Source of the DNA: Physcomitrium patens
Lineage: Eukaryota; Streptophyta; Bryopsida; Funariales; Funariaceae
Length of the DNA: 64,000 nucleotides
Assembly: GCF_000002425.4 (NCBI RefSeq)
Contig: NC_037273.1
Coordinates: forward strand, 12,143,986-12,207,985
Reading direction: 5' to 3'
Under the pieces are notes generated by a model, which had not been told where the DNA came from, did no database searches, and was given only the letters and a program-made list of their open reading frames with translations. Below are positions 34,063 to 43,844 of the stretch, piece by piece (positions within the stretch are counted from its first letter, which is position 1; every line of letters starts with the position of its first letter). Made by a program: the position numbers and the translations under genes.

Positions 34063-36534
34063 TTACATTGACAAATCACTAAGTTTAACCGGCACTGACG
34101 GTGGTTCTGCTGGCACTGATGGCGCTGACGGAACTACTATCGTTCTCCGTGAGAAAAGCAACGTGATAAAACTAAGTACTGTTATAATAACTGCCGCAAG
34201 TAGAAGCAACTGAGGAAGAAAGCGCTGCAAATCCTGACGTGTCAGCTTTTTTAAATCATTAAAACTGAAGTCTTTAAAATTCCTAGTCTGCTTCCCCAAC
34301 AGCTGCTGATCAGAGAACGTGAAATCGCCTTCAGCAGGAATAAATTTTGTTCTTGTCACTATTTCCTCGACTTTGAGCCCCTTCCCAGTTTCCTGAACGT
34401 TGTACACAGAGGAATGGACTTCAGACTCGTTACCTGAGGGTATGGGTAAAAGTGTTGACCTTTTGACAACCTCCCTCACTTTGACGCCTTCTGGAGTATG
34501 TTCAGCACCAGCTACAGAAGAGACCACGGATGATTTTATACGCAGGTACGCCTCTGAGCCTTCTGTATGCTTCTTTCGTTTGTGTATCTTCCCATCCCAT
34601 ATACTTTTGGCCCTCTCGGTTTCTTCTCTTTCCTTCTCAAACTCCCTAACTAACTGTGCATTGCCTTTCAAGTTTGTAATCGCTTCGTCTGCATCCAGCT
34701 TGAGCATCGCTTCAGCAATGTTTGGAATCTTCGAGGTCGTAGCTTTCAGCACCTTATAACCATTAATAGATTCCCACATACCAGCTTCATCAAAGATGAC
34801 CTCTTTGTCAGCACCCATTTCAGGCGTGGTTCCCGACTTTCGGGTCTTCTCAATCTTCTCTTTTCCACCTTCTTTGCTCTTACGTCGTCGTGTCGACTCT
34901 CCAGAAGATGTACGTAAAGGCTTCTTCTGCAATTGCCATATCCTAAAATAGTGAGCGCCATCTTCTACGAAATTCCGAGAGTTTTGTGAAACCAAAACTT
35001 CACTTCAATTGCACAGGATAATTTAATTGTGCAAGCATCAGCACACTAAGTTTTTAAAACTTCACGGCAATTGAAATCTATAAAACACTAAAAGATATTT
35101 CTACAGAACTGCAAGGAGATGAAAAAAATGGAGAATAAGTAAGCCTACACAATTCGAAGAAAGAGAAGAGCACCAGCCTTAACCTGAGGCAATTTCTGCA
35201 AACCGCTGCTTGTAATGTTCAATTCCTTTACAGGTAACTGATTTTTTTTAGGCTCTCCTTTTGTCGCCTCTTTACTGTACAAAAGGCAAAGATAATCCTA
35301 TCAACATTTATATCTTGAGGTGGAACTTTCCCGTGTAAATATACTAAATAATCACACAACTAAAGCATACATACAAGAATGATTCTCTATAGATTATACC
35401 GCTCTGCAAGCACATCGTACCACCAGACACAGACGAGTGGGACAGAAAACAGATACTATCTAGCTTTCCAAAACATCAAATAAGCGCTAGCAATGTCCCA
35501 ATGTTAGGCACAATACCAGCAGGTGAAGTGTACTCCAGTTCAAGGACCCTGAGAGCGGCAGAAGGCTTTGAGATAACTACACTTCTAATCTGTCAAGGTA
35601 GAAGCTTAACAACTGCAGGAAGAAGCTTTCTAGGACATAACTCAATGAATCGTACGCACCTTAAGCGATTCTCTTCGCCACCTTTATTGTCATATTTCTT
35701 TCCATCTTTGATGTAATGATCTTTTCCATACTCACTGTCCTCGCTGAGATACCCTTCTCCATCGTCGCTATGATTTCCTTCTTCATCCTCATTGCGGTGC
35801 CTCTCATCGTCTTTCTTTTCATTGTAACGCCTTCCTCCATCTCCTTTGTGACCCCTTTCTCCAACTGCATGGCCAAGTTTACCTCTATCATCATAGTGAT
35901 GATTTTTACTATCCTCGACATTGATGCGTGACACTCCCTTGATACTGAACCCCCCTTGACTCAATTGCGACTGCTTACTACGGCTGGTAAAATTTATATC
36001 CCTACTCCTCCGAGTGGTGAGAGTATTTTCCTCGTTACGAGCATCCATCGATTGCCTTGCTCCACGCGAATCCCTCTCTTTGTTACCACTTCTGTCAATG
36101 CTATCTCTGCGGTCCCTAAGCCCAACTGGATCCTGGTTAACATAGATCTCGCCATCGTTGGCGATGTCGTCCTCGGGAATTATCTCAGAGAATGAATCTA
36201 CATACTTAGAACGCCGGTAATTTTTACGGTTCTCCACCTCATGATCAGGCTCATCGTTCTCTAGGTTAGCAAGTTTCCTCCTCTGCACTTGTGCCTGAAG
36301 TGGTTGATTGCTTTTGTCTGAATCGTCCACATGTAGTACTGATTCCAAGGTTTCTTCGTCGTCGTCTTTCTTTTCCTTCCGTTTCTCTTTCGGTCTTCTC
36401 AAAATCGAGAGAAGCTTTCCCGCTAAACCTAGACCAACTACCGTAGCTATCCCGATGATTAGATTCCTCTGTGACTTGGTGAGTTTCCTCCTGCTCCGAA
36501 CTACCACTTCTCCGGCAGGCTCCTTGTTTTCCAT
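34063..36534 (-). CDS. Unrecognised 609-aa protein with two membrane segments
   Basis: Three coding exons on the minus strand with agreeing phases: 36534-35660, 35274-35184 and 34926-34063 (donors GTGCGT and GTTAAG, both acceptors CAG). The start ATG has a plant-like context (ACAAAATGG), with an in-frame stop 9 nt upstream. A hydrophobic helix (residues about 23-45) is followed by a long charged, Arg/Asp/Glu/Lys-rich and probably disordered region (about 48-320). A mixed domain follows (about 340-540). A C-terminal hydrophobic helix (about 558-580) precedes a Pro/Ser-rich 29-residue tail. The protein probably sits in a membrane as a hairpin or with both ends anchored. No enzyme motif is seen and I recognise no family. 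A 59-codon ORF ends 63 nt before this start in the same exon. Confidence 0.75.
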
Positions 36535-36597
36535 TTTGTTTCAACAATTTTAGAAAAATTTCCCCCTCAATCACAAGTTAAGGTTGGGACCCTTCCC

Positions 36598-37251
36598 TCA
36601 ATCGCTTTCAGCAGCAATTCCCGCAGACATGAGTTCTAAAAAAACCAAAAAAAAGTTAAGCGATGATACTAGCATACACAAACCTCTGGATTTGAAATCC
36701 GTAGCGTCCTGTAGTACACAAACTTCTCCACTAAACTCTGTCAATGACCTACAATTCCAATTCAAACCTTATTCGAAATGAACTCGTCAACTCTTTTCCC
36801 ATACACCTCTCCCAAGACGGCACAAGAGACAACTAAGACAAAATTTCGACTGATTTGACTTAATGCTACTTGCCATACCGAACACTTCAATAACAGAAGC
36901 AAAGAAAACCCAAGAAATAATTCTCAGGCAAACCAACCAGGTTTTTAAACACAAAGATTACGAAACCCTTGCAACCGAGCACACTACGTGAGACCCAATT
37001 AGGCCATCGTAACTAAACATTGTTGAACTGCCACAGACAAAAGACACCAATTCCACGGCGCAATCCCATGAACACGTACCCATCACATCCAAAAACTCCA
37101 AAGACTAACCTCTAATTTGAATCAAAACTTGAAACTGTTCCTCTTCTGGAAGCTCATCAGCCACACCCATCATGGGCTGCGTAACAAATGATTCATCACA
37201 ATCTTCTTCGGTTCCATCATCGTCCTCCTCCTCTCCCTTAACCCACCTCAT
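36598..37251 (-). CDS. 59-aa acidic ORF in the leader of the same transcript
   Basis: Two exons, 37251-37110 and 36635-36598, joined by a GT-AG intron (37109-36636) with a strong acceptor (T-rich tract then TTTAG). An untranslated exon ending at 37383 and an intron (37382-37262, donor GTAAGT, acceptor TTGCAG) precede it. The product is 59 aa, very acidic in its first 40 residues, with C-terminal stretch QFQVLIQIRELMSAGIAAES. No domain is recognised. The second exon is the one that continues into the 609-aa protein's coding region. The transcript therefore appears dicistronic, or this is an unusually long upstream ORF that could control translation. A separate small gene whose 3' end overlaps is also possible. 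Confidence 0.55.
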
Positions 37252-37383
37252 CCGCTGACTACTGCAAGATACACACAATGGCTCCCAATCAAACTATTAT
37301 ACTCCAATTCTTCAACAAATTGCAATCGGAGCGATACGAAATCCCACATTTATGCTTCAATAAACAGAATGCAAGTACTTACC

Positions 37384-38550
37384 AGAAGAATTCAACGATT
37401 GATAATCGTCCACTAACCTAACTTAACGTATTGCGCCTAGCACGAGTTACAACTGTAAGGTCCTCGGAGAATTTTATTCCGAGCAACAATGCTACAAATT
37501 TTGCGCAAACGTGATAAATTTACCAGCAGTAGCAGTGTGATCATTGCATCGATGATAAGAATATCTTAAATTAGAAAGAAGAGCGCCATGCGGCGAATGC
37601 AGGCACCTTCTGGCCATGTGTCTAGCCAGATGACATGCCACCATGAACCCGGAGCAAGAGGGTTTCGAAATTTTAGGCTTTGGCTATTTTACACTTCTCA
37701 ATCGTCCGGTTTGTAGGTGTTTCGGAATTGCGAATCAGGCTGCCCACGTCAATTGTCGCCGCAGATTTACTTCCTCCGCAGATATCCATACCTCAGCAAT
37801 TAATAAAACCCGAGTTTGCACTAAGTCTACCTTGTGCTTGAATTTCGACTGTTCTCCGCTCGCCAAGTGTTGATTCTAGAAACGCTCAATATTTTCGGTA
37901 TCTAATGACGTGTGGATGTGCCAGTGATAGATATGTGTTTATTACCTGAGGAATAGTAAAATTTCATTGCAACTTATCACTTCATAACAGTGCAGGAATG
38001 AGTCATTATCACCAGGCTTTACAGATCTGGGTTCTAACCTGCTATTTAGACGCTCTCACGCGCACCGACTTCACACAGCAAAGTTATCAAAACTGTAACG
38101 GCGAGACAAGTTGCGCCACCCACCGGCCAATATAGCAGCTGATAGTTCAATCTAACTTATTAAGCATTTGAACGAAAGCTGCTCAAAGAGAGTGAGTTTA
38201 AAACACATACAACCAGTCTGGATGATTCGCAAACACTCCTTACACCAAGACTAATGTGAACCAACCGATAATAAAATATTTTTATTTAATGCAACCATTG
38301 CCACACGACCAGCTTCTTTGTTTTTTTTGAATGAACAGAGTACCTAACCATGTTCTTTTCACACTACAGGAGACATTCAACCTTCACAAAATGTTCTTGA
38401 GTAAGAAGAGAAAAATGAAAGCTTGGGTAGGCTTTCCAAAGATCACAACCAGCCTAATGATGAACCAAAGCTCCTCTGCAAGCATCAGCGCTTAGATCGG
38501 GGTTCTTATGTACAATATTCGGTGGCGTCTCCTCGTGTGAATCAGGACCC
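37384..38550. other. Intergenic region between two minus-strand genes
   Basis: Expected to hold the promoter of the gene at 34-37.4 kb and the 3' untranslated region of the GTPase-like gene. An 76-codon plus-strand frame (37643-37873) is Cys-rich but has no recognisable content, and I do not call it. Confidence 0.5.
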
Positions 38551-39714
38551 TCAGAACATAGCATAGGTTACAAGAAGTAGCGCCAGCAGTATTAACCAAC
38601 ATACTGCAAGGCCAACAAGAGCCATTTGCCGTCTGGAGTCGAGTTCCTTGAACCCACTTGCCATCATCTCCCCCGCCTGCTTACGAAAAAGTAAAAGAAC
38701 TCTTAGCAACCCATGTAAAGCCTTAAATCTCTGGAATTTAAACTAAATGTGATTGAAAGTGTAGAAGAGACCCACCAGCTTGACAGTACCCAAGAGCGTT
38801 GGTTTGTAAGGTAAATTGCGATCAGCTCGCTGTAGAGCGTACTCCAACATATCTAATAACAACAAATCGTTTTCTGCGCATTGATCTCCGTCTTCCATGA
38901 CACGGCCTGTGAATCCTGGTACAACACAAAGTCTACGTCTCTGGATCACACGAAGAATAGCTAAGAATCAAAACTACGCAAACGGTTACTAAGTGATGCA
39001 TTCCTGTATTCGTTAAGTGAATATACAAACCTGCAATGTCGAAGACGTGATCCACGGGAGATACTCCAAGCAAATTGCCCAAGTAGATACGTGCAGCTAG
39101 CCGATCATCTTCACTTAACTCATCTCCGTGTGTCATCACAACCACTGGCCTGTCATCTGCAGTCCATGGTCTTAACACGTGAGCCTTCCCTAAAAGTCAA
39201 CCAAGATGAATCAACAATCTGAATGCGGCTGAATCATAGACAACATAAACTTAGAGTACAGTTTATGTCGTGGTGGACCCTAAGAGACATATGTGTGCAA
39301 CTGAGGTGTCAGATGGAGCAAGACAGCGTTGTTGAGCAGGTATGATATTGACCTTTGAAGGTGATTAAAGGAAACTTGAAGATGCGCAAAAAATTTGGAC
39401 GGCTCAAGGTGTCACCGCTATGGCGTATCTTGTGCACAGTCGTAGCATTGATCACAAAAATGACGAAATTTATGTGTCTTTTCTTGCTGAGCTTGTGATG
39501 ACCCTGCCTCGCTTTTCTTTCTACAGCCTCCTTAACACGGCTGCTATCAGAAGTCCTACAAAAGAGTCCACTAATATTCAACCAACTCTGCTGGTACATC
39601 TATTACGAATCTAAAAGTTGCCTTGTAACAGTTCAACTGAGAATGAAGACGGACAGGGTGAATCTGACACCTCCATTCCCTCGCAATTGCTATAATTATA
39701 AGAATAGTGAGAAG

Positions 39715-39745
<31 letters not shown>

Positions 39746-42011
39746 TAATGAAGCTACCTGATGACCATCTGACCGTGACGAACACCTTTCACCATCCAGT
39801 CTTCAAGCACTTCTAAACCATCGGCTACCTTTAATTCGGGCATGCCCCGGCTGTCAAACACGCAGATGTTGTTCTTGCTTTCATTAAGCATGTACTCGTT
39901 CAAGAAGTACGTGCCATTCTCCCCTGGGTCCCCTGCTTAAACAAAAACCGCATAACTCTTACTTTCAGTGAGCTCCACCTATACTTTCTCAGACAGGGCA
40001 TTCAACAAGACAATAACTACCACCAAACAAGTCAATCCCAAGCCATATTTTATTATCATAGTTCCACACAGTAGTACTTGCTGCATCCAAAAAAGGCGCT
40101 ACTTACTGTCGCGTCACCAAAGTTTTTCTAAATTAACGCTTCAGAATTCACAAAAAGCTTTGACCTTTTTCCAAATCAAATCTTTTAAAATCAAATGATC
40201 TTCAACATGAACGAGTTAACTCCAGAATATGTAGCCAGCATAATTCGGGAACTTAAGATGAGGAGTACTAACCGCACACTTGAGCTCTATCAAAGTCTTG
40301 GGACTTATTGTTGAGAACGCGTATAAGGTTGTTGATAAGGGTGCTTTTCCCAGCGCCCATTGATCCAACTACCAATAGCGTGGTCACCTCAGGGATTGCA
40401 AAGTCGCTCTTTCGCATCCCTCCTGATTCTACCAACCACTGTCCTGGCTCATACCTAAATAGTTGCAAAAGCATATCACCCGTGAGTTTCTTTCATTCTC
40501 GTTTCTGCTCATAACTTGGCAGTTCTTTTGCAGAACATCCAACAAGCACAGCAGATTGAACTTATTTGAACGTATCAAAGTCTTTGCTAGATCATGTGTG
40601 CGTGCAAGCGCCAGAATTTAGGGAGCTTCAATGTGAGGCACAGAAGGGCTTAGACATACCTTTGCAACTTGAGCCGCATTTCTTCAATACGCCTGGCTCT
40701 CTTTTTCAGAGACGCCTCCTGATACATGATTCGTGCGCTCAAAGCAGCCTGCACGGGGTCCATCTCCACAAGACTTGCATTGGACTCGGCTTGGTCATCA
40801 ACTACATTCTGGTCCTCGACGGCCGCATCATCATCAGATTTCAAGGAATCTGCTTCGTCCTCGGACATGCCCATCCACTTGTCCTGGAGCTCAGTGGTCA
40901 CCCATTCCGAGTCACTAGCATCAACTGCAACACATACATTCAGGAATCAATCTCAAAGCATTTCTGTAGGCAAACAAAGACAATTCTCCTACCGAATCTT
41001 CGTCTCGATGCAAAAGTAGAGCGCATTCTCATACACCATCCTCTTAACATTGAACTCGCTTCTAAACCCTCCTCTTCTTTAATAAAAATTTTACTTATTT
41101 ATTTGTTTATATATCAAGAATATGCAAAACAAAGATGGACACATTTAGAATATTTGAACTTGTTGAAATGCAAGTTGTAGCTTCAAGAAATATCACCATT
41201 TATGTTTAGCATACTGAACTTCAGACCACTTAGAGTTCAAGTCTAAAGACGCATACAAATTCTAAGCCCATCATGTAGTCCTAAAAAACCCAACAAAAAA
41301 TAGCCTAACCCTGCACATGCAACTCGGAATTCACGAAACTGCAATCGGACCAAATCAAAGACTTTCATGAGGTATAACTCGTCCATACAGATTGTTATTT
41401 TACCTCAGACATAGCAGAACCAGAATGCAATTCAAGCTCGCTATCTCACAACAGAGGTTACAGAAGGAGGTCATCATTAGCAACTAAATGTAAGTCCAAC
41501 CAAAATCACACAATTAACGCCTGATAAAGATTAATCATCAAACATCACAGATGGACAACATGGCTCGACACCACAATCCGAGTAAAAAGCATCCCAACGT
41601 ATTAGTCAATTATTGCAAAACAGCCGTGCTTATTAACATTGTGGAAACAAGAACAATCCAACTCTGCAAAAACATACAACTAGAACAGAAGAAACCATCC
41701 AAAAAAGCATTCTCAACAACATTGGCTGTCCAATTGAGAAACTAGCATGCAAGGCTCGCCGACACCGGACTTCGTCAGAAAGGCCATCAGACGTAATGTC
41801 CAAGCAACGCTTTCAAAAACCTTCGAAACCAGACTCTGAACCCCCGATTCACAAAGAATCGCACCCAGCGAAACGAATTTCTCCGAGCGTACACAAATCG
41901 CACGGGTCATTCGACGCCATGCAGAATTCAGCGTTCGATGAACTCATCGAGGAGCCAGCAAAAGGTCTAAACCAGAGGTTGAAGTCAGAAACGATACCAA
42001 CCTCCTCCCAT
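38551..42011 (-). CDS. Tail-anchored P-loop GTPase-like protein, 434 aa
   Basis: Eight coding exons with agreeing phases: 42011-42002, 40924-40660, 40454-40273, 39932-39758, 39555-39353, 39189-39031, 38960-38776 and 38676-38551. All introns are GT-AG. The first coding exon holds only MGG plus one base, followed by a 1.1-kb intron. Residues 1-90 are acidic, then helical with basic residues. A P-loop GSMGAGKS lies at 122-129, a hydrophobic strand INFVIFVINA in exon 5 fits a Walker B-type position, and THGDE (298-302) resembles the base-recognition motif of AIG1/septin-like GTPases. The last 24 residues form a membrane helix ending at the C terminus, so the protein is likely tail-anchored facing the cytosol. 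The fold is known; the exact family, substrate and membrane are not. Confidence 0.85.
39711..39744. repeat. Intronic GAA trinucleotide repeat
   Basis: About 11 GAA units on the plus strand, i.e. a CTT tract in the sense strand of intron 4 of the GTPase-like gene, starting about 13 nt after the donor (intron begins at 39757). Length variation could affect splicing. Confidence 0.95.
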
Positions 42012-43844
42012 GTCTTCTTCGACCGAACTCCGCCGCAATGCAACTGGGTTGAGCAAACGATTCCAGGCGACTCTGCGATCGTCGCCGATTGCACAAAAAA
42101 ACGCAAGCAAAACGATCGAATTAGGCCAAAATCCTTGTCTCTCCCTAATTGGGGTTCTGTAGTCTCTCTCTGCTTGTTGTCTACGCCCCCAGGTTCTCTT
42201 CCGACCATTGGACGGTGGAGCGTCCGCTGGCCCCGCGACTTTTGGTCGGTATATGTACAGGCCGCTGATACTTAACGTCGGTGACGTTGCAAATTCGCTC
42301 CTCTGATTGGACCTAACGTCATCTTTTACATCGTTTAAACATCTTTTTCTTATTTTACTTTTTTTAGACGGAGATATTGATAGTTGATTGATTTGCTAAA
42401 TAATATTTGACAATTATATTTTCGTTGCATAATCAAAAAAATAAAATTTATTTTTCATCTACTTTTTGCATTCAATCATGCTTATTGTTTAAATATTATT
42501 GTGCATTTATTTATTTATTTATATGGAATTGTTAAATTGATCCAGGTATTTACTAAATTTACCCACCCATCATCATTAGTTAATTGATCCAATCACTTTT
42601 TCATTGGTTTTGGTCAATACAGATTCAAAAAGGGAGAATTTTTTGATGATGGTTAGGATGGGTGTGTGGATTTAGTAAATGCTTGGGTCAATTTAACAAT
42701 TTTCTATACATACACACATATAATTACAAGACATATCATAACATATCAAAACAGGATGCCACAATGGACAATGATCTTCTCTTTCAAGAATAATCAAAAA
42801 TCAATATTGAAAAAAAAAAAAAAAAAAAAAAAAATTGTATTCAACTTTGACCCACAGAATTTTGCAATCAATGTTGCATTTGCAATGACTACCAATAAAA
42901 TTGAACGCCAAGTATAGTTGAATGTGGGAATAGATTTTAAACCTCAATAATTGCTTATGCTCAATTGTATGTATTCCTACTTTTTATGTACTTTTTAAAG
43001 TTTCATTAAAATGCTTGATAAATATTAAAATTCTATTAAATTAGTGCATTTATAGACATGGGTTGAAGAAGTAAATCAATCACCCTGACCTCTGGTTACA
43101 TTGTTACACGTTCATGCAATCAAAAATATTTAAATATATATATATATATATATATTTATATCTTTGAGCAGTACATATGAAAGTATTTGCTTTGATGGTT
43201 TTGTTTTATTTTTATTTTTCCAAATATTGCAAAGAAATTTGGTAGCACTCTATAAATTAGATGCAATTAGCAAAATTTTATAGGGATTGAGATAGATCTA
43301 ATTTGCACATCATTGTTACACTCAACAACACAAAATTCCACATATAAGGTATGTAATAAGTTAAATAAAGTATGTAAGGTTGTTACACTCAACAAACACA
43401 GAGGAATAAGAAGAAGAAAAACACACAAATAATTAAATCATAAAAATGTCCGTTCATCAAAAGGCGTAAAAACATTACTTAACTCGCTTTAAACCCTTTC
43501 AATTCATGCCAACTAAATCCTAACAACAACTACTAATACATATGATACATTTATGTAAACTAACAAAAAATCAACAAAACCCTAATTACTTCATGCCTCC
43601 TTGAAATGCAATGCCGCTCACACTGCGGCGGCGACGACGACGACATCCGCCGCGGTGCTTCAGGCTGAACTGGATTGTATCTGAATTGTGTGACTCGCGA
43701 TGGATGGAGCATCTGCATCGTTGTCAACGACGCAACACAGCGTCGTTTGTTCCATCTCTTCCACTTCATTCCATACACTTCCTACTAGTGTACAAGCTCA
43801 CAGCAGTGAATCTCAAGAATCAGGCTTGAAGGGGGGTCATGGAT
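42012..43844. other. Promoter of the GTPase-like gene and AT-rich spacer
   Basis: 42012-42290 is GC-richer and should hold the leader and promoter of the minus-strand GTPase-like gene. An overlapping 119-codon frame there reads through the leader and is not convincing. From about 42300 the DNA is AT-rich, with a foldback element (42527-42701), a poly-A run (about 42809-42833) and an AT tract (about 43133-43154). 43560-43844 is probably the 3' untranslated region of the HAD gene. Confidence 0.5.
42527..42701. mobile_element. MITE-like foldback element
   Basis: A 175-bp sequence whose ends are imperfect inverted repeats of about 50 bp. The outer 13 bases AATTGTTAAATTG are perfect, and the arms continue with ATTTACTAAAT and CACCCATC blocks. 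No coding capacity. A miniature inverted-repeat transposable element is the simplest reading. I cannot fix a target duplication. Confidence 0.6.

Noticed and set aside
41849..42208. 119-codon minus-strand frame as the start of the GTPase-like gene
   Set aside because: It reads through what looks like a leader. The ATG at 42011 with a donor at 42001 gives exact phase agreement with the next exon (MGG then VDASDSEW), so the longer frame is chance.
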